Shown here one piece after another: positions 54,523-63,643 of a DNA stretch of 64,000 nucleotides. A program made the position numbers and the translations under genes. Source of the DNA: Candidatus Villigracilis saccharophilus. GTDB lineage: Bacteria; Chloroflexota; Anaerolineae; Anaerolineales; Villigracilaceae. The stretch is taken from positions 189,818-253,817 of the forward strand of contig JADJNA010000055.1 in NCBI GenBank assembly GCA_016709305.1. The letters run 5' to 3'. Within the stretch, counting starts at the first letter, position 1. Every line of letters starts with the position of its first letter. The notes under the pieces are model-generated. The model saw only the letters and a list, made by a program, of their open reading frames with translations. It was not told the DNA's origin and ran no database searches.

Positions 54523-55347
54523 ATGCAATATAAAAAGACCGCTTTTTATTTTCTCTTTGTTGGAATAGCGATGGTCATTGCTGCCAGCATTTTTTTGACA
54601 ACAGCAACGCCGGTCAGTGCTCAGTGCGGATCGCAGGCATCATCCTGCAAGAATTGTCATGAGGCGCAAGCTGAAATGCCAGTGAATGCGGATGGAACGG
54701 GCTGGCATCAATCTCATGCATTTGGTGATTTTTGCTATATCTGTCACGCGGGCAATAATCAGGCGACTGATAAAGCCGTTGCACACGAAGGGATGGCTGC
54801 TCCGCTTTCAGATGTACAGGCTTCCTGTCAGCAGTGCCATGTGGCCGATCTGGATGCACGCGCACAGGTTTATGCCACCACTTTGGGTGTGGAAATAGGC
54901 TCGGGTTCTTCAGCGCCAGCTTCGGGCGGGGATACTGCTGCGGCTCCTGTCATCGCTGCATCTGCTCCCGTGATGGCATCAGACCAAAGCTGCAATGAGC
55001 TTGTTGTTGATGATCCGAACGTAGTCAACTACACACAGAATTACGATCAAATTGTATTGGGGAAGAATCCCATTAATTGGGGCAATTCCATTTTGATGGG
55101 CTTGATCGGATTGATGGTCGTGGGCGGCGGCGGATTTGTCATCACACGCGAGAAGCTGGTCAATGTTTCATTTGGCGATACTCGAAAAGTTGACGGTGAA
55201 TATCCTGCCGATGTGGTTGAGATGCTGCCGAAGATTGCAGGCCTCAAGGCGGATGCGCGCAAGTCTTTGAATAATGTTTTGGAAAATAAAAAAGCGGACA
55301 AAGTATTGGATCTGATGGACGCGGTTATCAAAAAGGACGAGGAGTAG
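54523..55347 (+). CDS. Tri-haem cytochrome c with membrane anchor
   Basis: 274 residues: a signal helix (FLFVGIAMVIAASIFLTTAT), haem sites CKNCH, CYICH and CQQCH, an Ala/Ser-rich linker, then a membrane helix (ILMGLIGLMVVGGGGFVI) and a 75-residue cytoplasmic tail rich in charged helices. The CQQCHVADLDAR block resembles CQECHEQDSEAR of the protein at 53417. ATG 54523 follows GAGGAGAAGA. It lies four bases before the YeeE/YedE genes, suggesting electron or sulfur exchange with that transporter. Confidence 0.85.
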   Translation: MQYKKTAFYFLFVGIAMVIAASIFLTTATPVSAQCGSQASSCKNCHEAQAEMPVNADGTGWHQSHAFGDFCYICHAGNNQATDKAVAHEGMAAPLSDVQASCQQCHVADLDARAQVYATTLGVEIGSGSSAPASGGDTAAAPVIAASAPVMASDQSCNELVVDDPNVVNYTQNYDQIVLGKNPINWGNSILMGLIGLMVVGGGGFVITREKLVNVSFGDTRKVDGEYPADVVEMLPKIAGLKADARKSLNNVLENKKADKVLDLMDAVIKKDEE

Positions 55348-55350
55348 ATC

Positions 55351-55896
55351 ATGAAATTCATTCTGAGTTACATCCGCAAGGAAGTATGGTCGCCATATGT
55401 GGCAGGCATTTTGCTTGGATTGGTGGGCATTGCGGCAGTCTGGATCAGCAATAGTCTGCTGGGTGCTTCCGGCGCGTTTGAGAATTTGGCGGGCTTGATC
55501 GGCCAAACGGTTGCACCGAAACTATTCGATAACATGTACTTTAATTTCATCATGCCACCGGGCATCACTGTGAGCGTTATTCTGCTCGTAGGGGTGTTTT
55601 TTGGCGGGATGATCGGTGCTGCAACCAGTGGAACACTTAAGTGGGGCAAGAAAGGCTGGGCTAATTCCGACGAACAATGGAAGCGTATCTTTGGCGCACA
55701 AACATGGAAGCGATGGTTGTTGGCCTTCCTCGGTGCCATCATTTTGGAATATGCGGCAGGCATCGCCGGCGGCTGTACCAGCGGATTGGCGATCTCGGGC
55801 GGTATGTTACTAGCCCCGGCTGCGTTTCTGTTCATCGCCGGTATGTTCGCGTCCGGTATTGTTACTGCGTTGGTTATTTATCGCAAAAACTATTAG
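55351..55896 (+). CDS. YeeE/YedE-family transporter, first half
   Basis: A 181-residue membrane protein matching the N-terminal half of YeeE/YedE (TsuA) sulfur transporters. It has several helices, an intracellular loop with TWKRWLLAFLGAI and the signature GGCTSGLAISGG with conserved Cys142. TsuA imports thiosulfate by relaying it along conserved cysteines. The second half is a separate gene nine bases downstream. The two halves would together form the pseudo-symmetric transporter. Confidence 0.88.
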   Translation: MKFILSYIRKEVWSPYVAGILLGLVGIAAVWISNSLLGASGAFENLAGLIGQTVAPKLFDNMYFNFIMPPGITVSVILLVGVFFGGMIGAATSGTLKWGKKGWANSDEQWKRIFGAQTWKRWLLAFLGAIILEYAAGIAGGCTSGLAISGGMLLAPAAFLFIAGMFASGIVTALVIYRKNY

Positions 55897-55905
55897 GAGG
55901 CTGAT

Positions 55906-56454
55906 ATGACAAACTATATCGTTGCTCTTGTGCTTGGTGGGTTCTTTGGCTTTTCATTGAATAAAGCCGGGCTGACCAAGTACAACAAGATCGTAAATGT
56001 GTTTCGCTTTACAGACATGGCCGTACTTCAATTCATGATGACCGCTCTCGTGGTTGCCATGAGCGGGCTTTTTGCCCTGCGCGGTTTGGGCTTGATCACC
56101 TTCCCTGCAATTCCCGCAACCTATATTGTTGGGAACGTTATCGGTGGTTTGATCTTCGGTGTGGGCATGGCGCTCACAGGTTTCTGACCGGGTACTTGCG
56201 CTGCCGGTGGCGGCGAAGGCAAATTAGATTACATAGTTCCTGGTTTATTGGGTTTCTTAACTGGCGCAGTTATATACGGCCTGACCTATCAACAAGTCTT
56301 TCCAGCGATTTCTGCAATTGCAAATTATGGTGGCACGACCATGCCTGACCTGTGGAATTTAAGTCCATTCCTAACCATTCTCGTCTTTGGGTTGATGTCA
56401 CTTTTGCTCTTCTATCTGATCGACCGCGCTGGATGGCAGCGGAAAGAGAAATAG
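55906..56454 (+). CDS. YeeE/YedE-family transporter, second half; candidate selenoprotein (UGA 56185-56187)
   Basis: 182 residues when the in-frame TGA at codon 94 is read through. Before it lies GMALTGF and after it PGTCAAGGGEG, so TGA occupies the cysteine of the family motif G-[YF]-C-P-G-T. The frame continues with two more helices (PGLLGFLTGAVIYGLTY, FLTILVFGLMSLLLFYLI) to TAA at 56452. An SECIS-like hairpin starts 12 nt after the TGA. The neighbouring genes show no frame errors. Selenocysteine at this thiosulfate-relay position is the favoured reading; a real stop or a TGC/TGT misread is the alternative. It follows the first half by nine bases with AGGAGG. Confidence 0.75.
56199..56215 (+). 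promoter_or_regulatory. SECIS-like stem-loop downstream of the UGA
   Basis: CGCTGCC (56199-56205) pairs with GGCGGCG (56209-56215), seven pairs with one U-G, closed by the loop GGU (56206-56208). The loop begins 19 nt after the UGA. Bacterial SECIS elements are short hairpins with a G near the start of the loop at about this distance. The same bases also encode conserved residues, so chance cannot be excluded. Confidence 0.5.
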
Positions 56455-56523
56455 GAATTAAGTAGTTTGGAATCAGGATGGAACTGATTCCAAACTACCT
56501 AATATCTGACTTCGGAGAATTTC

Positions 56524-58707
56524 ATGACAAAAACGATCTCAAGAAGAGATTTCCTGAAACTTGGCGCAGCATCTTTTGGCGCATTGGCGGTTGGCCAGAT
56601 GCTTCCGCCGATGGTCGCCAAAGCTGCAAAAGATAGCGGAGTATTAAATGCGGCCGGTGATGGCATCATTTCCACAATGTGCGAAATGTGCGTTTGGCGC
56701 TGCGGTGTATTGGCAAAGATCAAAGAAGGTCGAGTTGTCAAATTGGATGGCAATCCCGAGCATCCCCACTCACGCGGGAATCTTTGTCCACGCGGGCAAT
56801 CGGGACTAATGAACACGTATGACCCTGATCGTGTGCTGACTCCGCTCATTCGGGTTGGTCAGCGCGGTGAGGGAAAATTCCGCGAAGCCACATGGGAAGA
56901 GGCGCTTGATCTGGTCGCCAGTAAAATGACCGAGATCAAAAATAAATACGGTGCGGAAGCGATGGTGTTTTCATCCACACATAATTTGAGCCAGCCATTG
57001 TTTGAGAATCTACTCTATGCATTTGGCTCACCAAATTATGGCACACAGCGCTCGTTGTGTTTCAACGCCATGATCGTTGCAAATCTGATGACCTATGGTA
57101 TGGAAGAACCCGCCCGCATTTACGATGACAAACTTCAATATATTTTGTTGACTGGTCGTAACTTGCTTGAAGCGATCTCGACCTCGGAAACATCTGACTT
57201 GAGTCATGCAATTGACCGTGGTGCGAAAGTGGTTTATCTCGATCCGCGCTATACAAAGACCGCATCCAAAGCGACCGAGTGGCTGCCCATTAAACCTGGG
57301 AACGATCTCGCTTTTCATCTGGCTTTACTCAACATAATCATCGGTGAGAACCTTTATAACAAATCATTCGTTGAAAAGAACACGATCGGCTTTGACGAAC
57401 TGAAAAAAGAAGTCAGCCGTTATACGCCTGAATGGGCTGCTCCGTTAACAGGTATTCCCGCCGAAACCATTACGCGCATCGCACATGAATTCGCTGATGC
57501 CGCTCCGCACGCCCTGGCTCATAACGGCTGGCGCACATCCAACTTTATCAACTCATTCCATACCCAACGTGCTATCAGCATCCTAAATGCATTGGTCGGC
57601 AACTGGGATGTGGTATTGAAGGAAGCAGGCGGCGAGGAGAGCGGCACATTAGGCGCTCCGCCACAACCTGCATACCCGCGTGTCTCTGCCTTGCGCCTCG
57701 ATGGTGTACCGTGGAAATATCCAGTTGTGCCATTTAAGATCGGCGTATTTCAGGAGCTGCGTGACAACATCGTCAGCGGCGCTCCGTACCAGGCGCATGG
57801 CTGGTTTATCTCTCGTCAGAACCCGATCATGTCTTTGCCTGATAGAGGTAAGACTCTTGAGGCTTTTGGAAAATTGGATTTCATCGTCACGGTGGATATT
57901 GTGTTAAACGATACCGCCTGGTTCTCAGATGTCGTTTTGCCCGAAGCATCCTATCTCGAACGCTATGATCCATTGCTTCCAGTGGGTGACAAGGTTTTCC
58001 TGCGCCAGCCTGTGATCGAACCGCAAGGCGAAGCCAAATCAGCACTATGGATTTATAAACAATTAGGCGCACGTCTTGGGCTTGGCGATTTCTTTCAATA
58101 TGAAGATGAGGAAGATTATCTACGCCAGCAGCTTGCTCCGCTTGGAGTCAGCTTGGAGGAAGTCAAAACCAAAGGGTATGCCGAAGCCCCGGAAACACCA
58201 CATGCAGCAGAAGCGGCAGAGAAAACCTGGAACACTCCCAGTGGAAAAATCGAGTTGTACTCCGATACGCTTGCCAAAGTTGGTTTCCCTGGCGTACCCA
58301 CTTGGGAAGAACCACCGCAGCCTGTCGAGGGTGAGTTTTATTTATTGACTGGTAAAGTTGCGACGTCCACCCAGTTTGGAACGCAAAACAACCAACTGCT
58401 TCACAAATATTCAGATGACCCGCGCTTGTGGATCAATGCCAAAACTGCTGAGAGTCTCGGACTTGTGGATGAAGATTGGGTTGAAGTCAAAAGTTCTGTC
58501 GGTCAGATCCATACCCGTTTATTGGTCACACAGGCCATTCGGCCTGACTGCCTGTACATGACTCCGGGGTACGGTCATATCTCGAAAGGTTTAAAAACAG
58601 CCTTTGGCGTTGGCGCGAGCGATTCGACTGTTCATGTTACCTTCACTGATCCCATCAGCGGCGGACAGGCCCTCAGCCAGACCTTCGTAACGATCAAAAA
58701 GGCTTAG
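56524..58707 (+). CDS. Molybdopterin oxidoreductase catalytic subunit, thiosulfate/polysulfide reductase type
   Basis: 727 residues of the PhsA/PsrA group: twin-arginine signal (SRRDFLKLGAASFGALAVG), a 4Fe-4S site C53-x2-C56-x3-C60-x27-C88, the molybdenum-ligand cysteine near residue 179 (QRSLCFNAM) and a C-terminal MGD-binding domain (LTGKVATSTQFGTQNNQL). It is exported folded by Tat and would reduce thiosulfate, polysulfide or a related sulfur compound, or run in reverse. The exact substrate is not fixed by the sequence. It leads a three-gene set with an iron-sulfur subunit and an NrfD-type anchor. Confidence 0.88.
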   Translation: MTKTISRRDFLKLGAASFGALAVGQMLPPMVAKAAKDSGVLNAAGDGIISTMCEMCVWRCGVLAKIKEGRVVKLDGNPEHPHSRGNLCPRGQSGLMNTYDPDRVLTPLIRVGQRGEGKFREATWEEALDLVASKMTEIKNKYGAEAMVFSSTHNLSQPLFENLLYAFGSPNYGTQRSLCFNAMIVANLMTYGMEEPARIYDDKLQYILLTGRNLLEAISTSETSDLSHAIDRGAKVVYLDPRYTKTASKATEWLPIKPGNDLAFHLALLNIIIGENLYNKSFVEKNTIGFDELKKEVSRYTPEWAAPLTGIPAETITRIAHEFADAAPHALAHNGWRTSNFINSFHTQRAISILNALVGNWDVVLKEAGGEESGTLGAPPQPAYPRVSALRLDGVPWKYPVVPFKIGVFQELRDNIVSGAPYQAHGWFISRQNPIMSLPDRGKTLEAFGKLDFIVTVDIVLNDTAWFSDVVLPEASYLERYDPLLPVGDKVFLRQPVIEPQGEAKSALWIYKQLGARLGLGDFFQYEDEEDYLRQQLAPLGVSLEEVKTKGYAEAPETPHAAEAAEKTWNTPSGKIELYSDTLAKVGFPGVPTWEEPPQPVEGEFYLLTGKVATSTQFGTQNNQLLHKYSDDPRLWINAKTAESLGLVDEDWVEVKSSVGQIHTRLLVTQAIRPDCLYMTPGYGHISKGLKTAFGVGASDSTVHVTFTDPISGGQALSQTFVTIKKA

Positions 58708-58716
58708 AGGTATATT

Positions 58717-59493
58717 ATGACTGAAATTAAACATCACGCCTATCTCTTCGACGCCACACGCTGTATTGACTGCCGTGCGTGTATGGTGGCTTGCAGTGTC
58801 GAAAATAACATCGACATGGACAAGACCCGTATCTGGGTGGCTGGCCTTGGCGTCACAGGCGAATATCCTGATTTGCAGCGCGGTACGATGGTTTATCACT
58901 GTATGCATTGCGACCATCCGGATTGCATGTCGGCGTGTCCTGTTGGCGCATACACAAAAGCGGAAGACGGTCCAGTTACTTATAATCCAGATCTGTGCAT
59001 CGGCTGCCGTTATTGCATGAATGCCTGTCCGTTCGGCGTGCCGCACTTTGACTATGACAAGGGCATCATCGAAGGCGCGTTCATTGATAAATGCACCTTC
59101 TGCCCGCAGCGCATCTACAACGGACAAGAACCCGCCTGTGTTGAGACCTGTCCTACCGACGCGCTTGAATACGGCGACCGCGAAGAACTTATTGCGAAAG
59201 CTCATGCCCGTATCGCTGAGCATCCGACCCGTTATATTGACCACGTCTATGGCGAATTCGAAAATGGCGGCACATCCTATCTCATCCTCTCGCATGTTCC
59301 ATTCAGCGAGTTGGGGTTGCCCACTCTGCCTGAAACGCCCGTCAATGAAGTCAGCGAAAAAGTGATGGAAATGACCATCCCGTTTGCTCTTGGCTGGGGA
59401 GCTGTGCTGACCGCAGTCACAACGGGTGTGGCGCTTTACGATAAGAATAAGGAAAAATCCGCAGCGGATAAAAAGGCGGAGACAACCAAATGA
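58717..59493 (+). CDS. Four-cluster ferredoxin-type electron-transfer subunit
   Basis: 258 residues with four cysteine sets (CIDCRACMVAC, CMHCDHPDCMSAC, CIGCRYCMNAC, and CTFC with CVETC) for four 4Fe-4S clusters, as in PhsB/PsrB/DmsB. Unusually, a C-terminal membrane helix (IPFALGWGAVLTAVTTGVAL) and a Lys-rich tail follow. It transfers electrons between the membrane anchor and the molybdenum subunit. Its stop overlaps the next gene by ATGA. Confidence 0.92.
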   Translation: MTEIKHHAYLFDATRCIDCRACMVACSVENNIDMDKTRIWVAGLGVTGEYPDLQRGTMVYHCMHCDHPDCMSACPVGAYTKAEDGPVTYNPDLCIGCRYCMNACPFGVPHFDYDKGIIEGAFIDKCTFCPQRIYNGQEPACVETCPTDALEYGDREELIAKAHARIAEHPTRYIDHVYGEFENGGTSYLILSHVPFSELGLPTLPETPVNEVSEKVMEMTIPFALGWGAVLTAVTTGVALYDKNKEKSAADKKAETTK

Positions 59494-60551
59494 AACTTAA
59501 TCTCACTGTTCAACCTCGTTTCCGCTTGAACTTCAGTCCGTTGGTCTGGATTCTATTGACCCTGATGGGTATTGCCTTTGTAGTCGCCATGATGCGCTAT
59601 GTCTTTGGCATCGGTGTCATCAGCGACCTAAGCTATTCCTATCCCTGGGGTTTCTGGATCAGTTTTGACTTGTTCACGGGTGTTGCCATCAGCAGTGGTG
59701 GTTTTCTTATGGCGGGTACGGTCTACATCCTGCGCATCAAGGAATTTGAACCACTGCTGCGTCCTTCCGTGTTAACCGCTTTCATTGGCTATGTTATGGT
59801 TGCCATTGCGCTGCTCGTTGATCTTGGCCAGCCTCTGCGGATCTGGATATGATGATCCATTGGAACGGCACTTCCGTTCTACTCGAGATCGGTATTTGTG
59901 TGATGTTGTATCTCACCGTGCTTGCCATTGAATTTGCGCCCGGTCGCTCTTGAAGGCTTCAAATTGCAGAAGTGGGCACACCTCATCCATAAGTTCATTA
60001 TGCCTTTCGTGATCCTTGGCGTGGTCCTTTCTACTTTGCATCAATCATCCCTGGCTCGCTCCTGCTCATCCAACCAAGTAAACTGCATCCGCTCTGGTGG
60101 ACGCCCATTCTGCCGATCATGTTCTTCACTTCCGCAATTTCGATCGGTCTTGCGATGATCATACTTGAGTCCTCGCTCAGTTCACGCTTACTTCCAGCGC
60201 ATGAGTATCCTCTTCTGGGCTGAAATTCTCATTGGCGTGGTCACACCCATCGTCTGGTTCTCCATCCAAAAGAATCGCGTCAGCGACAATGGTTTACTCA
60301 CAGGTGCGATCATCATCCTCGCTGGCATGATCCTCAACCGCTTCAATGTCAGTTGGTTCGCGGTCAGCATCCCGATCCGATGTTCTATATGCCGACCTTC
60401 ATGAGCAATGTCAAGTATTTTCCGACGCTGCCTGAAGTTGCTGTTTCCTTTTGGAATATTCGCTGCTGGCATCCTTGCGTTTGGGCTTGCGGCAAAATAT
60501 TTGCCTGTCTTTGAGGATGAACATTCACCTCAGGCCCATGCAGGTGACTAA
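59490..60551 (+). pseudogene. NrfD/PsrC-type quinone-reactive membrane subunit, frameshifted
   Basis: The first 119 residues are intact (FSPLVWILLTLMGIAFVVAMM, SYPWGFWISFDLFTGVAISSG). At 59850 a missing base in TGGATATG hides MMIHWNGTSVLLEIG, and further frame changes near 59940, 60045, 60170 and 60380 split later helices (VALEGFKLQKWAHLIHKF; NGLLTGAIIILAGMILNRF). All expected NrfD segments are present across frames, ending SPQAHAGD at 60551. It oxidises or reduces quinone for the molybdoenzyme. Confidence 0.75.
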
Positions 60552-60711
60552 AATTTTCCTCATTTACAGACCATCCAGACAAGGACTGAGGCCAATAAAG
60601 TGGAATAAACTGATTATTGAACGGACGAGAGTAAGTATATTTTCTACTTCTGGGCAGAGTGAAAAATCAAAATTCTACCGTCCGAAAGATAATACATCCT
60701 CCTTTTCGTCT

Positions 60712-60739
60712 CTGCCCATGAAAACTTTTTCATGGGCAG
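60712..60739 (+). terminator. Hairpin between two operons
   Basis: A 13-bp perfect stem CTGCCCATGAAAA (60712-60724) and TTTTCATGGGCAG (60727-60739) with an outer CGTCTCTG/CAGAGACG pairing. It lies in the 225-base gap after the NrfD gene and could end that transcript. Confidence 0.5.
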
Positions 60740-60776
60740 GAGATCAGAGACGGGGATTGTGGATTTCCCTAGCACG

Positions 60777-61826
60777 ATGTACTGTCAATCAAAACCACGC
60801 GCCCAAACTTTTTTTCACCACCTGCACCCACCAACCATTCCTCTGCGCAAGCACGCTGGCGTTACACGTTAGGCGCAGGTGGAACCGCCATCTTTCTTGT
60901 GCTGATTTTGGTCATCACCGGCGCGTTTGAAATGTTTTATTACATCCCCACTCCTGCAGAAGCCGCTCTCTCAATTCAATCCACCTATCTTGTCCCTTTG
61001 GCGGATTGATCTGTAACATCCATTTTTGGTCGGCGCAATTATTGATCATTATCGGCGGTGCACCTAATGCTGTTGTTTTCACAGGCGCATATATTCCTCC
61101 GCGCCGTTTCAATTACCTGCTCAGGCTTGCATTATTTGTATCTTCCATTTTAAATTTCACAGGCTACATCCTGCGTTGGGATGCCGGCATTCAATGGGCG
61201 TTGGTTGTGGGGACCGAATTTGATCAAGACCATCCCGTTTTTGGAAACAAACTCTATATCATTTTTGATCGGTGGTTCCGAACCTGGATCGCCCACACTG
61301 ATCCGTTTTTACGCCTGGCATGTGTTTGGATTAATGATTGTCAGTGCCATCTTGATCGGATGGCACGCCTTCAGAGTCCGCCGCGACGGAGGCATCGCTC
61401 TTCCGCCCCCGATCCTGCGCACTGACCCCGAGCGGATCTCACGCTTCGAGTTGGTGCGCCGCGAAGTCCTGACGATGGTTTTGGTCATGGCTGCGTTAAT
61501 TATTTTCTCGATCTGGTCTCCCGCCCCCATCGCCGCGCCGATTCAATTATCCGTTTTACAAACCGTTCCAGAATCTGCTTCGGCTCCGTGGTTCTTTCTC
61601 TGGGTTCAGCAAATGCTCAAATGGGGCGATCCTTTGTGTGGGGCATCTCGTTCCATTCATCATGTTATTGATTCTTGTCTTGAGTCCATATATTTTCCCG
61701 ACGCCACTTGACAGTGAACTGGGGCGTTGTTTTCCAACATCCAACCGCTTGGTTCAGGTCATATTGGCCCTTATGGCTTCGTTAATTATTTTCCGTACGA
61801 TTTTGGGCAGCCCGCCCGCCTTCTAA
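60777..61826 (+). pseudogene. Second cytochrome b of a bc-type complex, frameshifted
   Basis: Pieces in order: FFHHLHPPTIP, a first helix (LGAGGTAIFLVLILVITGAF), NIHFWSAQLLIIIGG with haem histidine, YAWHVFGLMIVSAILIGWHAFRV (shortened here) with the second pair, ERISRFELVRREVL and APWFFLWVQQMLKWGDP at the quinol site. Frame changes lie near 60858, 61000, 61215 and 61640. It is clearly different from the cytochrome b at 39438-40841. Its position after the sulfur operon, before a multihaem cytochrome and Rieske protein, suggests a dedicated complex. Confidence 0.7.
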
Positions 61827-61827
61827 A

Positions 61828-63031
61828 ATGCGAAAATTAGTGTCTTTGCTTCTGGCATTCTTTTCTATCTTTGTCGCTGGCATGGTGGATGAACTCGCGT
61901 CAGCCCAAGCCGATCGAATTAATTCCCGTTCTTACAGGTCAGCCCGAATACTGCATCACCTGCCACGCGGAATTGCCTGAGATCAGCGCATCGCATCCAG
62001 TAAAAACATTTGGCTGCGTTAGCTGTCACGGCGGGGAACGTCTCGCCCTCAATGCCGAACTTGCTCACAGCACCATGCGCGGCGGTGCGAACCCATCGGA
62101 TCTTTCAGTAGCGGAAATCTCATGCGGCGGGAGCAGCTGTCACTCAAGCAGCGAAGCGGATAATCGTGACCACATCCAGCGTGTGATGACCAGCGTCCAA
62201 TCCACGTATGCGGGGGCAATAGCCAATATCCGTTTTACTTTTGGCGCACAGACTGATCTATCTGCTCACTTTGGGATCACTGCGATAACAGATGAGCAAA
62301 CTCAAACAGACATTGCGTCGCTGGCTTCATTTGAGCCAACGGCTGATGCAAACCCGATGATTCTAAAATTTGGCGAAAATTGTTTTACATGCCATATCAA
62401 CGCCTTGCCGCGTGAAGGTGATTCTTTTGCGCGCCAGAATGGTTGCGCCGCTTGTCACTCAAATGGACAGCATAAACTAACAACCGCCATTTCCTACACT
62501 CAATGTAACACCTGCCACAATCGTGGGAATTACGATCTGCGCACGATGACCTTTATCCAACGCACGGATCAACCTGCGAAGAAGCGCGTTGATGATTACT
62601 ACCAGCCCATCGCGCAGTTCACTCCAATAAGAATACACTTTGGATTGCATAGATTTGTCATCGCGGTCTGAAGTAATGGGCGACGTGACATCCACGCCAA
62701 CAAAAAGGATATTATTCAGTATGTGCAATGCAAGACCTGCCACGGCACGCCAACTGAAGTGCCATTGACCAAAACGATTGAAGACCCGAACGACATCGCA
62801 TTCAAGACGGATTTCATCCCGTGGTCGACTTGAAAACTGGCAACAAGATTCTCGTCACAGAGAAGGGCGAGCTGCTTTGGAATACGCAGTCTTATCGGAT
62901 GGAACTTATGAAATGATCGGCAAAGCCACAAAACAGAACAATTCGCCCCGTGATGGGAAGCAGTTGTACTCAAACAGGCCGAAGATCAATCCCCTCCACA
63001 TATTGCTGAATGTCATGCGGTGGAGAGGTAG
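61828..63031 (+). pseudogene. Multihaem cytochrome c, frameshifted
   Basis: It begins with signal-like MRKLVSLLLAFFSIFVAGM. After a frame change near 61880 it shows CITCH, CVSCH, CGGSSCH (a four-residue spacing), CFTCH, CAACH and CNTCH. Later frames add CKTCH (about 62730) and AECHA, probably a damaged CxECH. Seven or eight haems are therefore expected. It would accept electrons from the preceding cytochrome b and the Rieske protein, replacing the usual mono- or tri-haem cytochrome. Frame changes occur also near 62665 and 62830. Confidence 0.65.
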
Positions 63032-63035
63032 GATC

Positions 63036-63439
63036 ATGCCCGAACTATCCCGCCGTGATTTTCTGAAATTAGCCCGCGATGGATTTCTTTACCTGAGCGG
63101 CGCGCTGACTTTGGGCGGTTTGCTTCGTTTCTTGATTACAATCGCCCGCACAAAAGACCGCATTTGATCTGGGCCCCGCCTCGAATTATCCACTCCGGTT
63201 CACGGACTTCCTTCCAGAAATTCCCGATTCCTGATACATTCAGAAAAAGGGTTTACGGCCTCAGTTTGGTTTGTACGCATCTGGGGTGCTGTGGCAAGTG
63301 ATGCAAAAGGTTTTGCCTGCGCCTGTCATGGTTCAAGCTACGACGCGGATGGTCAGGTAATGCATGGCCCGGCTGTTCTGCCCTTGGGGTCATTACATCG
63401 AAAAACGAAGACAATCAGTTGATCTTGCATACTGATTAA
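63036..63439 (+). pseudogene. Second Rieske iron-sulfur protein, frameshifted
   Basis: It begins MPELSRRDFLKLARDGFLYL, a Tat-type signal anchor, after GAGAGGTAGGATC. In shifted frames the cluster-binding SLVCTHLGC (about 63265) and FACACHGSSYDADGQ (about 63320) follow, then LPLGSLHRKTK. Three or more frame changes are needed. All four ligands are present, so an intact gene with errors is likely. It completes the second cytochrome b/c/Rieske set. Confidence 0.65.
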
Positions 63440-63643
63440 CTATTTTTCAAATTCTCTCCGAAGCCTGACTGCCTTCGAGCTTTGCTCATGGAAGTCTGGC
63501 CGATCACGATCGTGATCTGTGATTTGGCGGAAACGCCATGTCCCCCGCCCAACACAAAGGCATTGGAAAGGAGACTTTCCTTGTTCTGCGAGGCTGTCTC
63601 TTTATCCTTGAGACCGTCTCGTTTTTATTTAGGAGAAACCAAA
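63440..63643. other. Gap before the FmdE-like gene
   Basis: 204 bases with a perfect 16-bp palindrome GATCACGATCGTGATC at 63502-63517 and AGGAGAAACC just before the next start. No further feature was identified. Confidence 0.4.

Noticed and set aside
58591..59295. 234-codon minus-strand frame
   Set aside because: It is antisense to the ferredoxin-type subunit, whose four cysteine clusters are unmistakable.
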